64,000 bases of DNA, from positions 29,323,432 to 29,387,431 of the forward strand of contig CM051461.1 of NCBI GenBank assembly GCA_028095005.1, written 5' to 3'. The notes under the pieces are model-generated. The model ran no database searches, was not told the DNA's origin, and saw only the letters and a program-made list of their open reading frames with translations. A program made the position numbers and the translations under genes. This DNA comes from Rhynchospora pubera (lineage: Eukaryota; Streptophyta; Magnoliopsida; Poales; Cyperaceae). How positions within the stretch are numbered: position 1 is the first letter of the stretch; each line of letters opens with the position of its first letter. This document shows, one piece after another, positions 38,101-49,344 of the stretch.

Positions 38101-40573
38101 CTGTTATCAGAATCATCAATCATCCCTAGAGGGTCAGCATATGAATTGGTATCAACTACTATCATGTCCCAGTCCTGAGGGACCTGTTTCTCAACATGAG
38201 TGTTTAATGCCTAACCGTTCACCAAACCTCATATCCGTTCTTATGGACAATCTAAGTTTGTTAATATGATTTCTAGATTGTGTCATACTATCCAACATAG
38301 AGCACTAAAATGAAGGAGAGCTTGAGCTTCATGAGTATTACAAGACAGAGCAAAATTAATAACATCTTTTGGACCATCCAGTGTAGTAAGCCTAACTTTC
38401 TCTTATGACAGGTTTATTAATGAAAAAATTATAATAGCCAGTAAAGCCATAGTTGAGCATGGCGTCTCCAAAATTCGTGATGGGGATGTTCTTCTGACGT
38501 ACGGGTCTCCTTCAGTAGTTGAGTCAATATTTGCCTATGCACATGGAATAAAAAAGAATTTTCGTGTGGTTGTGGTTGATTCCCGGCCTAAGCACGAAGG
38601 ACAGGGTTTACTGAGGCGGCTGGTTGAGAGGGGGATTCACTGCACCTACACACATTTAAATGCTGTTTCTTATGTAATGCATGAGGTGACACGGGTGTTT
38701 CTCGGGGCATCATCAGTGCTTTCCAATGGTACGGTCTATTCTCGGGTGGGGACTGCCTGTGTGGCTATGGTAGCACACGCATTCAGGGTGCCTGTACTGG
38801 TGTGCTGTGAGGCTTACAAATTTCATGAAAGGGTTCAGCTCGATTCGATCTGCTCTAATGAACTAGGTAAGTAATGTCATTTTTTTGGGGGGAATAACTT
38901 TTATTTCCAGCCAAACATGATTAATGGTATTTATATATATTTCTCATCATTATATGTATTGTGATGAACTCTATTCTGTTCGTTCATATACATATTGCAA
39001 TGGTATATTTTTCTGCCAAACATGGTTATCATTTAAACTCTTATGATTCGATTTGCACTTAGGAGCTAAGATCATTTGTGTATTTACTTTTGTTTTTCAT
39101 TTTGTTTTGTTATTTTTCTTTTTGATGACTTCTGTTTTTAAACAAACACCCATAATATTGCCTGTGCCCCTCACAAAATTTGTATAAGAAGTTCTAGTAA
39201 TTATTTTTGAAGTCCTATGGAGTCCCTTTTTACTTGTTAAATTTCAAATCTTTAATTTTGCTCAAACTTTGGGCTGTGAATGTAATGTAATGACTTGAAT
39301 TAGTTTGCCCAAGGTGTAAAATGTGATAATCTAGCTAAAATTATGGGAACCGTCATCTGTAATTTATTTCCTATCCTTCAGTGAAATCATTGAGATATTC
39401 CCTATAATTGATTCAAGGATTTCAGTCTATAATTTGTGCTAAATAATGTAGCTGGGATAAACTTTGTGCATATTAAGGTGCATGGACCAAAAAGGGAACT
39501 CTGAAAGTTAAGGTATTAATGAGAACTTGGTAATTCGTTAGCAACCCTTGAGGTTTTTAAAATGCCTCCATTTTCTAGATTCTTAATAATTGCAAAAATA
39601 TAAAATTCATTTTACAAAATAAATTCACTAGATGTGATCTAGATTATATATTCTCAATACACATGAAAAATTGCGGCATTCTAACTTCATTTTGGAATCA
39701 AGAGTGTGAAATTAATGTTCAGAAATAGTCCACATTATTGGTTTTTTGGAAGCTCTTGAAGCCAATCAAAACATTATTGAAATCACATGATCTTTTGTGT
39801 GTGCATGCAGAAAGTGACATAGATCACATCTGAAGGTTTTATTTTGGCATTTTTCTAAATTTTGTGTTCTTAAAGTTTAAAAATTGAAGCGATAGTTGAG
39901 GCATGTGATATTTATGTAAATTATACTTGTTCTACAGATGCCCATGACTTGAGGATTTTTTTTAGGTGACATAATTGCAAGGCATACTAGTTCTGTACAT
40001 CTGGATGGATATACAATATTTCCGATTTTTATGAGCATGCATTAATTTTGTCATTTTTTTTTTGTACCCCTCCTCCCGGACCAAAAGGTGATCCAGATGC
40101 AATTTCAAAAGTATCAGGATGGAAAGATTTGAACTATCTTGATGGCTGGGCCCAAAATGAGAATATTCAGCTCCTAAATCTAAAGTATGTGTTGACTTAT
40201 GTCTAAAGAAACTATTGTCATTTCCTTGAACTTCTATTCTTAAGTTTTCTTGTTTTGCAGGTATGATGCCACACCTTCTGACTATGTCTCGGTGCTTGTT
40301 ACAGAACAAGGAATGGTATGTTAATTGTAGTGCTGTTGTTCTCCTTTCTTACTGATACATCTTGAATAATGCTAGCACAGTGCTGTGGTTCTCCTTTGTC
40401 TCTAATATTTTATGAATAGTGCTAGCAACGTTGGTCTAGTAAAGTAGTAATGTTTGTTTTTTGTATATTAAACATAAGCTTATGATTGCTTTGTCTTCTT
40501 TTTTGGTCAGCTCCCACCAACAAGTGTGCCTGTCATAATCCGGGAGTATGGCATAGAGCGTTTATGGACATGA
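35173..40573 (+). CDS. EIF2B4: Translation initiation factor eIF2B, delta subunit
   Basis: eIF2B is the cytosolic guanine-nucleotide exchange factor for eIF2; delta belongs to its alpha/beta/delta regulatory core. I place nine exons: 35173-35602, 35965-36105, 36410-36765, 37174-37366, 37766-37862, 38412-38866, 40088-40184, 40261-40315 and 40511-40573. All introns are GT...AG, and phases join without error to 628 codons ending TGA. Residues 1-145 are Ala/Ser/Pro-rich and disordered. Residues about 155-190 are Lys/Ala-rich (KLTKAERRATQEAQ). The IF-2B domain fills about 300-620, with DKISGGNARC, GDVLLTYGSPSVVE, VVVVDSRPKHEG, GASSVLSNGTVYSRVGTA and VPVLVCCEAYKF. The start is the first ATG after two telo-boxes and gives the conserved RRPNRPVIGPKVRQVGF. 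Intron 5 is flanked by a 14-base direct repeat. The gene looks intact. Confidence 0.95.
37857..38419 (+). repeat. 14-bp direct repeat flanking intron 5 of eIF2B delta
   Basis: The string tgacaggtttatta occurs at 37857-37870 across the donor and again at 38406-38419 across the acceptor. Each copy contains the exon/intron junction ACAG-GT. The intron begins with an (att)n microsatellite. Confidence 0.75.
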
Positions 40574-41401
40574 TTGGTCCCCTGTTTCGAAACCTTCAAG
40601 GTGTTTTTTGACAAACTTGTAAGCTGATTTTTTTTTTTCCTGCTCACTTCACCTTTTGTTGGATATGCATTATGGGCCGATTTATGCGTCATCTGTTTGA
40701 AAATTTTCCAATCCATATTTCGAGTTGTTAATTGTTTTGATGTTTAGTGAGACGGTGATGATCCCTGTGAAGAGTGCAAGGTTGTGTCTCTCGAGGGTAC
40801 CTTTATTTTTTTTGGCTTGTGCCATTGTATTATTTTGCTAATTTGTAGCTTCTTGAATTTTTGGTCTTAAATTAATTATTCACTATATACTGGCTGCAAA
40901 TTCTATATTCTGTATATTATTTCTATTTTTTTCCTTTTTTTTTTCACTTCGTTGGTGGTTATTTCATATTTGCTCCTTAAAATTGATGAGAATCTGTTGC
41001 TTCCTTTGGCATAACCTTATTCAGGTTCTTTTGTATAAGCATTGATAAACTGGAATAACAACCTTTCTCCAGTACTGCAAGTGTGATTTCATATTTTGAG
41101 TCCATCTATTTTATCGTTCACATAAGGTTATGCTTCGAGACGCATTAGGAATGATCAAGCTTTTAAATTGTTCGAGTAGTTTTAGGGCAAATTTGATCAG
41201 ATCACTCTAAAATTTTTAGTTGGACCAAAATAACCTCATCATTCAAGTCCGTGCGGGAAACTTCCCCAATTCTCTAGTTGCCACTGTCAGTCTGCCACTC
41301 CTGTCTCTTTCTGTTTGAACTGGACTGAGGCCGACTCGTGCAGGACTATTTCTTTTCTCTGGTCAGGTCACCAATTTTCTATTCAAATAGAAAAGCCTAC
41401 A
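40574..41401 (+). other. 3' UTR and downstream flank of eIF2B delta
   Basis: T-rich sequence following the stop codon, with no further gene. I could not choose one poly(A) site with confidence. Confidence 0.5.
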
Positions 41402-41835
41402 ATTAATAATGGGATAATTTTTTCTGTGCCACCCAAAATTTGTGAAATCTAGTAATTGCCACCCGAAAGTTAAACCTTCTGTTTTTGCCACCCAAAAATG
41501 TGGTCACCCTTATTATTTTGCCACTTTGAGTAAAATTTTCTGCTATGTGCACCCAAAACTGTGTACCCAATTTATTAATTAATCCTCCTTTACTTTGCCA
41601 ATTTTAAGTTTATTTATTTTGGTTATAACCTCACATCATCGTGTTTACCCGCGATCTTCCCCTTTTTCATAGGTACTGTACGGCAGGATGATTCTTTTGG
41701 TTTCTTAAAATTTCACTTTTAACTGACGTTTTCTGGTTGATTAATTTAAACAATTTTATTAGTTTGGTATAATCTCCCCCTAAGTGCCTATCCAGAATAA
41801 TTAGAAAATTAGAAAGCCATAATATTAAGAATACA

Positions 41836-41853
41836 AACCTCGCTCTGATACCA
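41836..41853 (-). promoter_or_regulatory. Viral tRNA-Met primer-binding site
   Basis: The minus strand reads tggtatcagagcgaggtt, matching the initiator tRNA-Met 3' complement used by Caulimoviridae to prime minus-strand DNA. It lies about 150 bases downstream of the predicted viral transcription start. Confidence 0.85.
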
Positions 41854-41942
41854 AAATAAGATAGTAGTGATCGGATCGACTTTGAAACTTCTGATTACTA
41901 AAGAATACTGGTTCCAAAGTTTTGAAAAGAGAATGAGGGAAT

Positions 41943-41948
41943 TTTATT
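41943..41948 (-). terminator. Viral poly(A) signal
   Basis: aataaa on the minus strand, between the predicted start site near 42000 and the primer-binding site. A signal just after the promoter is the usual arrangement for a terminally redundant pregenomic RNA. Confidence 0.55.
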
Positions 41949-42027
41949 GATATCTAGGAAGTGATACAAGAGAAGAAGAGATGATTACTAAGTTGGGTGA
42001 TGCCCTCTTAGTGAAACATCCTACTGC

Positions 42028-42034
42028 TTATATA
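42028..42034 (-). promoter_or_regulatory. Viral pregenomic RNA promoter TATA box
   Basis: The minus strand reads cttctatataagcag, a strong TATA context of the kind seen in pararetrovirus promoters, about 175 bases upstream of the primer-binding site and downstream of the last viral frame. Confidence 0.7.
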
Positions 42035-42309
42035 GAAGGAACGCTACCGGTTGGTGAGCTCGATAATTGAATGCGGGTGCGCATATGGGCCCATCGTCCA
42101 TTTCAATTATTCGTCTACCACAGTTGGTATGTCCTTAGCAAACTAGTGGGCATCTTTAGTACAATAATTGCCCAAAAGAAATAAAAGCAAACCACTCATT
42201 TCGTGCCAACCCATGTGACAGTGAATAAAAAAAAAGAAAAGATGCGCACTACCGTAGTGGCACCGAAAGCAAACACAATAATGTGATTCCCTTATAATGG
42301 TGGGACTCA

Positions 42310-42738
42310 CTAATAATAATGGCCTTGCTGGATCGATCGCATCTTTTGGTGAATTGCTAACAGCTCATCAATGTTATAATTAACTGGTCCTAGTGCAGTA
42401 CTAGCCCAGTTGTCCTTGGATGCCTTCTGCTCTAGGCGAATCTTTTGCAAATAATTCAAGACCATGAGCCTTTCGACTTCATCAATGGTCCTTTGTATTT
42501 GCTCCTTATGAATTTCCTCAAGCCTAAGTAGCATGGTTCCTTCCCACTGAAAAGACCGTGGGTACATTGTTAGTAGGTCACCAGTTATTATTTCATAATC
42601 CCGAAGAGAGTCTAACTCTCTTCCTGAGGTTGCCCATCTTTCGGCCTGTTGAAATGCTTGCCGGCTTCCTGGTCTGAACCCGGTTGTTGAACTTCCTTCA
42701 TGGATTCTCATGAGATTCCTCAGATGATCAAGCACCAT
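42310..42738 (-). CDS. Endogenous pararetrovirus ORF4-like protein
   Basis: This 142-codon open frame lies downstream of the polyprotein and upstream of the viral promoter, where rice tungro bacilliform virus has ORF4; badnaviruses usually have none there. The product is charged and likely alpha-helical (RLEEIHKEQIQRTIDEVERL) with no domain I recognise. A pyrimidine-rich tract ending in CAG lies four bases before the ATG (AG at 42744-42743), a fair 3' splice site. This suggests expression from a spliced RNA, as known for the tungrovirus ORF4. Function unknown. Confidence 0.6.
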   Translation of the reverse strand: MVLDHLRNLMRIHEGSSTTGFRPGSRQAFQQAERWATSGRELDSLRDYEIITGDLLTMYPRSFQWEGTMLLRLEEIHKEQIQRTIDEVERLMVLNYLQKIRLEQKASKDNWASTALGPVNYNIDELLAIHQKMRSIQQGHYY

Positions 42739-42742
42739 TTCT

Positions 42743-42760
42743 CTGAAAAAGAAATAAAAT
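42743..42760 (-). promoter_or_regulatory. Putative 3' splice site before viral ORF4
   Basis: On the minus strand, a tract attttatttctttttcag precedes agaaATG of the ORF4-like frame. It would serve as an acceptor for a leader-to-ORF4 splice. A donor was not identified because the 5' viral region is incomplete. Confidence 0.5.
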
Positions 42761-42892
42761 TCACACAGAATAAAAATTATAAGAAAACTAAAAATGTCAG
42801 TAGCTTTCCGTAGATTACTACCAGACAGTTCCTAAGATACAGGGTATAGTGGGTTTTTCCAGCGGTCCACCATGCCCGCTTATCGCCTTGCC

Positions 42893-45800
42893 CTAGAGGT
42901 TTTGAAAGAAAGGTTTTTCATCTAGCATATTATCAATATGCCCGATAATCGTTGCCAGATGCTTGATTATCTCCTCAGGAGCTCCTTTTGTTTCTTCGAG
43001 CACCTTTTCTAAATCGGCCAATTGTTCATCAGCGAAATAGCAATTTCCGGTTTTCACCATATTTGCTGTTAATCGTGATAACGAATCAGCTAGCACATTC
43101 ATTTTGCCATCAATGTGCTCGAAATTTACTTGCACTCCTGTTCCTGTAACAAAGTCAACAAAATTAATCCATCGGACTCTTGAAGGTTTGTTTTGTGCTG
43201 ACTTGTTATAGAAACTAATTATGGCCTGGCAATCAGTTCTGAGAGTGATCTCCTTTTGATCCAGGTAGTGAATCTTGAGTGCCTTCATTGTTTCCATGCA
43301 AGCATAGATTTCTGCATCTATTGTGGATTTAATTACTGGGAATTTCCCGCTTGCATACGCACAAACTTTCTCCGTGTTTCGGGGGTCATGCTTTGCTTTC
43401 TTCCATTTGCATACTCCACCCCATCCTTTCATGCATCCGTCTGTTTCAAGGATGATGTAGGATCCTTCCGGAGGTAGCTCGAGATCTAGGAGCTGCTGCA
43501 CCGCTTGTTTGACCTTTCTGATGATCTCGTAGTCTGAGCTTTTGAGCCTTTTGTCACCGTGTTCGCTTGTTTTTGAGTATAATGGCCCAAGTAATGTCCC
43601 CAATTTTGGTATGTATGATCTGGCGTAGTTGAGAATGCCAAGCCATGATCTCATACCAGCCTTCTCCTTCAATTTTTCTTCATCAAAAGAAATGATCTTC
43701 TTGATTATGTGAGGCTGAAGTTTGATTTTTCTGTTTCCAATAACTGCACCCAGAAATTCGATTTCCTGTACAGCTATTTTCATTTTAGTTGGGGAGAGTA
43801 CAAGCCCCCATTTCTCACAAATTGTCAGCATAGCCTCCAAGTGTTTGGCATGTTGTTCTTCATCTTCAGAAAACACCAGTATATCATCAATGTAAACTGC
43901 TATAAAGTTTTCCGTTCCCCGGAAGCAGTCGTCCATCTTTCTTTGAAAAATTGCTGGTGCATTTTTCAACCCGAATGGCATAACTAGCCATTCATACAAG
44001 CCATTTGGAACGACAAAAGCCGTCCACACAACCGATTCAGGATCCATTGCCACCTGATGGAACCCACTTTTTAAGTCGAATTTCGAGTAAATTCGACTAT
44101 TGCCAACTTTCTTAAGGATGGTATTAATTCCTGGCAAGCTGTATTGGTCTTTGTGGGTATTATCATTGAGGGTGCGGTAATTAAATACCATACGCTCCTT
44201 GCCTTTGATTTCAGCACCAGTCTTTGGATCTATTGATGTACCTGAGTTTACCATCATTGCCATGGTTCTGTGTCGGCTCTTACTGGGTCGTATCACTCCA
44301 ATCTTGAGTAGCGCCTGAACATGCTTGTCAAATTGCTCTTTCATTGCTGGTGTGACATGTTTCAGGGGCTTGTCTTGGATTGTGATATCCGGGTTGATAA
44401 TGTCTAACTTGCACTTAACCCGATTCTTTTCCCAGTGTTGGAGAGGATTCTCTCCAATATACCCTTGTTCTTTTAATCTCTCCAAAAGGGGTCTGAACCT
44501 TTCCTTGAATTTCTGTGATTCTTCACCACAAGAGTATGCAGTGATTCTCTGAATCTCAAAATATTCTAGCTCAGACAGCTCTAGTTCTTCGATTGCTGCT
44601 GAAGCTGCTACCTCAGCGTCGACTTTTGTCTCGATTGTTGTGACATTTTTGTAAAATGTCACCATTTGGCCCTCAATCCTAAGCCCTCCTTGCATGGCTC
44701 GGATGAAATTGCAGCCAATCAGCATTTGGATTCCGTCCCTCTGTTCCATTGGGAATGCATAGGTGAATGGAATACGGAAACGATTTTTCTCGATAGCCAT
44801 CATTCCGCCTTTGAGTTTTTGGTTGGCTATTTGAGAAGAGTTAACCCCGTTAATTTGAATAGGGTACGCACTGGGTTCCAAAGCTTCTTTTGGGACTGCA
44901 TTCTGGTCCACGCAGCAAACTGTGGCACCAGTATCCAGGATTGCTTGGATTTTGAACTTCTCAACACCTGGTATTTCCATTGTCAGCTCAATGTTGTAAA
45001 GTCTGTTTAAGACTCTCTTCCCTTTTCTCGGATCTGGAACTTGAGTACTGATGTATTCATCTCTATCTGTCAGCATCTTGATTACCACTCCATTTCGTTT
45101 CTGGATATGGTTTTCAATTGCTTCATCATCCGAATCTACCTCTTCAAGAATTTGCTTTTCAGGGGTTTTTCCTTTTGTTGGATCTCGGATTTCATCCAGA
45201 TCCTTTCCCATCTCCAATTCTTCAATTCTTTCCTTTAGCCTTTGGTTTTCTGCTAAGAGGAAATTTGTATACCCAATCAGCTCATTAATTAGGGTATCAT
45301 TGTTGTCATACTGGAGATTTGATCTTTGTATTGTCAACCTTCTTCCCAGGTTGAATCTCGAACACATTGGGCAGACAGTCAAATGACATATACTGCAATG
45401 TGCTCTCATCCTTGGATTAGTCTGCTCCTTGCAGAACAGACACCTCATGAATTCTTGCGCCACTGGACTGTTGTCCTCCCATTGATGCGCACAATTTTGG
45501 ATTTCTTGGGGCACTGAGGTCACCACTCGCCATGAGATTTCTTCACTCGTTATCATCATTGCGGTTTCGTACGGAACCTCATTTATACCAGCCATCAAAG
45601 AATGACTAGTACCTCCTTCTCCTTCAGAAAATGAACAGATTGCATCGCTATCTGGTTCATTTTGATCTACCGAGAGCACATCCCAGTCATCATCTAGGTC
45701 TAGATTTTCAACTATGGCTGCTCTTGCAATGTTGCCTTTTTGCCTTGTGCAGTTGCGGGCAAAATGTCCTTCTTCACCACATATAAAGCACTTGCATTTC

Positions 45801-48295
45801 CTTACTTTATCTGCGTGCTTTCTTTTGAATACTCTGATGTGCGTATCATGTGGTTTGCCCCGATATGTCTTCGCCTTTCGAAGACCATACTTCTTGTTCC
45901 TTTGATAGTAACCCGGCACTGGTATGCGGCTACAGAATGAGAGATCTTTGAGGCTTCTTTGGAGTGCAACTCTCTTACACTGCTCTGCCAGGTACTGGTA
46001 GGTAAAATGTATTCTTGGAATAACACCCACAGTATTGCCTGGGTATTTTTCAGCAAATGTCTTCTCAATTTCTCCACCAATAATTGGAGGCATCTTTCTG
46101 AAAAATTTTGTCGAGAGTTCAGGAGATATGAACATCCTTCCTGATTTTGCCGCCAAAATTTTATAATCATTTATATAGTCGAAAAGATCTTTCACATTGT
46201 GGCATGAAAGTCTCTCCAGGTCGTTGTACGCTCGATCTTGCTCTTCAGTGGACCCGGTTGTTGGGTCCTCCAACAGGAACATTCGTCTGATTTGTGATAT
46301 TACATTTTGCGGATCATCGGCGATGTTCACTAGTTCTTCATATTCAGTGGGGAATGCCATTCTCCACTGAATCCAGGTCTTTTTCTCCGTTTCACCTAGA
46401 AGATTTTCGATGTAGTTGACCTTTGATTTGTTATCTGCCCAGTTCTTCTCATTTATCAGGTTGAGCGTGATTGATTCCCATCGGGAGATAACTTCTGAGC
46501 ACAGCCCAATATCTTCTGGTAAAACCAGGATTGCGCCTTGACTGGCTTGGGCTGTTGGCAGATTAAACCTTTCGTTCATTTGCCTTGCATAGCCACCACG
46601 GATGTTGTCCAACCGTGCCTTTATTTCTGGAATTTGGAGGTTCTGGGGTTGCCTTGAACCAGGTGGGTACATGGCCGGTCCCATGATTGGTTCAGGTGGT
46701 ATTCTTGTAAGTGAAGACTATGCGGTTGAGAGTACCGTCTCCACTTTCTTTTTGAGATTTTTGAATTGTGGGTATTCCATCTCTTCTACCATATAAACCG
46801 TCTCGAATAGATCCTCGTCCCACTTTGTTTTGGAATTTGGGGAACTAGCATCTTCCCCACCACCTTTCGCTAGAAGACTTAGCAAGTCTTCACCTCGGTT
46901 TGCCGGTGCATCCAATTGAGATAGGAATTGCACCGTAGAGAGTGTCTCATCTTCATCTGACTCATCCCATTGACAAGTCATCATGAGGGCTTGTTACTCA
47001 AACCACTCATTTTCGACATCAATGGTTTCTAGCCAATTAAACTCTGTAAATGTCATTTGTACGAGTTCATCTTCGCTATCTAGCTGCTCAATAGCAAACC
47101 ATTGATACAGATTTATTGGTTCCAGCATTTCAACTGTTGGTTCAGTTTGTTCAGCCTTTAGTATTGCCAAGAACCATTTCCCTAATAAGGAACCATCATC
47201 TTGCTCAGTCCCATCATCTTCACCGAATTCCTCAGGATCTGAGTAGATTTCTGGGAATTCTGGGTCATATTCGTATGGCCAATCATCATCTATTGTGAGT
47301 AGATTGATGAATTCTTGTTCAAGTTCTTCCTCATCATTTTCTCCATGAATAGCTTCTTGTTCGGAGGTTGTTGTTGCATACCCCGAAAATCTGACAGACA
47401 ATGAGCCGTCTGTTCTTGCTCGAATTCGTGCTGCTTGGGGATTCTGAACTTGTGAGATGACAGCTGGTCTCACAAGCCACTGCCTTCCATGGAGTTCTGT
47501 GGTTGTACGTTGCGGGCCAGGGATGGCCCGAACTCCTCGACTTGCTAGGTGGTCCGCCACGTTCTGAACATTGTATCTGAAATTTGTGTGGCTTGTATTG
47601 GACAGTCGTCCAATTAGAGACCTTGAGAGTAAAAGATTACTCTCTCCACCTTGCCATCCTTCATACCCGTGAGTTTGAATCACTAGTTGAATGTGATCTC
47701 TGAAGTCACGGATACTTAGAGTCATATCTGGGGCAGTATATGCCAACTGCGTCCCAGATGTGAGATCCATCTCCATAGAGCTGATGACAGCTCTATCATC
47801 TCGCCATCTAGTGTCTCTGATTAACACTAGTGCATTCACACCTGCACTTCGCCTATGCAACGTGTACAATCGAACCATAATTAGTCCGATATGCAGATGT
47901 TGGAGCCCTTCTTGCAAAAGTCTGTTAAAACTTTCTTCAGAGATGAACGGCAGCTCCACTTGCTGGCCATCTGTGACCAACGTTCTTTCATCCGAGTAAT
48001 GTTGGTATACTCGGTGCCTGCTCTCTGACCATCCAGCTTGGTACAGAGTTTCTGCTGGGACTTGCTGTGCTCGTCTGTATTGGGAGATGTTGAGCTCAGA
48101 ATCAGGATTCATTTGTGACTCAAGGCTTCGCTGGTACCGTCGAGATTGACCAGGGAGCCTCCTTTGAGCCTCAAATCTAAGTCTGGATCCAAGGCGATAG
48201 CCACGGATCTGATCTTCAACAGTAGGGGTTTGATTTGTGTCTCTTTCTGACACTGATGGTCTTGCTGCCTCTGTTGTTGTTTGCGTTCTGCTCAT
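42893..48295 (-). pseudogene. Endogenous pararetrovirus polyprotein (movement, capsid, protease, RT, RNase H)
   Basis: One frame of 1801 codons, comparable to badnavirus ORF3, is broken by two in-frame stops, at 46994-46996 and 46718-46720, leaving open pieces of 433, 88 and 1263 codons. Piece 1 carries the movement-protein core (RDTRWRDDRAVISSMEMDL; RLSNTSHTNF). Piece 3 carries, by its own numbering, the capsid region (about 50-300), a CX2CX4HX4C zinc knuckle (about 298-311), a badnavirus-type Cys/His cluster (398-441), the aspartic protease DTGA (about 584), reverse transcriptase YIDD (about 931) and RNase H acidic residues (about 1082, 1125, 1151). Both stops fall around the movement/capsid junction; the enzymatic part is uninterrupted. 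The start codon overlaps the ORF2 stop as ATGA. As it stands the copy cannot make the full polyprotein. Confidence 0.92.
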
Positions 48296-48699
48296 GCTGC
48301 CTTCTTTTTCTCGGCTTCAAATATTTCTTTTGGGTTTTTGAACACAAAAAGTTTGCCTTTTGGTTTTGGTACTACCGGCTTACTGGGCTCTCCTAAGCTC
48401 AGCTTCTGAAGTTGTTGCTGGATCTGGTCTAGGGAGTCAGTCAGGTCGTCAGGTTGAGTGCCTTCTTTCCCTTTCACAGCCTCGAGCCTTTTGACTGCTA
48501 CCTTCAGATCCTCGATTTGTTCCGTCAATTTAAGCAATAGTTGTATAATTGTGTTATTTTGCTTAAATTGGACTTCTGTTGTTCTCCCGGTTATGTCCTG
48601 TGGCTTGACAAAACCGACCGCCGGTGAATGGATTGATTCGGTTGCTTTGAGTGCTTCTCTGTAAATTGTGCTGTTCGCGCTGAGGCGCCAATCGCTCAT
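48292..48699 (-). CDS. Endogenous pararetrovirus ORF2-like protein
   Basis: An open 135-codon frame immediately upstream of the polyprotein, overlapping it by four bases (ATGA). The middle (about 50-75) has heptad-spaced Leu/Ile (LLLKLTEQIEDLKVAVKRL), predicting a coiled coil, and the C-terminus is Lys-rich. Size, position, overlap and a basic tail fit the small virion-associated, nucleic-acid-binding P2 of badna- and tungroviruses. Upstream, no ORF1 is found: the expected region is replaced by AT-rich sequence and then the outer inverted repeat. Confidence 0.75.
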   Translation of the reverse strand: MSDWRLSANSTIYREALKATESIHSPAVGFVKPQDITGRTTEVQFKQNNTIIQLLLKLTEQIEDLKVAVKRLEAVKGKEGTQPDDLTDSLDQIQQQLQKLSLGEPSKPVVPKPKGKLFVFKNPKEIFEAEKKKAA

Positions 48700-49344
48700 A
48701 GGGAAAATAAAAATTTTTATAAGGATTTTTAGAATTTCTACTGGTTTATTCTTAAATGACTTTTATTTCAAAAATATTCTAGGTCGGCCTTTTCAGGTTT
48801 GATTATACCATCTGGTTTTTCTTGGGGACAATTCTTGGGGTTCATGTAGCACTTTTATATGATCATAGTGGCATTTATAGAAGAATTAACTTTTGAGTGA
48901 CATTTTCACAATTTCCTTCTTTTGGAGTGGCATAAAAATAATTTCCCCATTAATAATTCATTTTTCTCTCCTTTCCGTGCATGTGTCTCTTTGATGGCGT
49001 AAGAGTGATAAGAGAAGACGATATAGTAATAGGGAGTAATAGGTTGGAAAAGCACGGGAAGAAACAAGAGACTTGAACTAGGGTCCAATAATGTCTTGCA
49101 CGAATTTTAATGAGGGTATTTGGGTCAAGATGCAAATTTTAGGGTGACCGGACCAAATATTAAGGTGCCCGAATCAATTCCCTAGTCTAAGAAGTGTAGT
49201 CTCGTGGACAATCTTATTTCCCATTAACCAAAAGTTTTATATATACATTAATAATTGATGCTCCTTTTATTATCTTGATTTTTGTCTATATTTGGAATGA
49301 GAAGGGTCCAGGTGCCTCGATTTCTGGCGCCTCTAAAGTATGGG

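Larger units (their letters stand above)
41411..48948. mobile_element. Inverted-repeat element (9-bp duplication) containing an endogenous pararetrovirus
   Basis: Left end gggataattttttctgtgcc and right end ggcataaaaataatttcccc are inverted, and the arms go on for about 100 bases with repeated tgccaccc motifs. The 9-bp attaataat lies directly outside both ends (41402-41410, 48949-48957). The pararetrovirus occupies roughly 41750-48800. The simplest reading is an old Mutator-like MITE that received a viral integration. Related single ends are at 61067 and 61353. Confidence 0.7.

Noticed and set aside
45051..45386. Plus-strand frames within the viral region
   Set aside because: Antisense shadows of the viral polyprotein; all recognisable domains are on the minus strand.
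48906..49135. Minus-strand frames as candidates for viral ORF1
   Set aside because: They lie outside the inverted repeat bounding the viral unit and show no resemblance in length or composition to a badna/tungrovirus P1.
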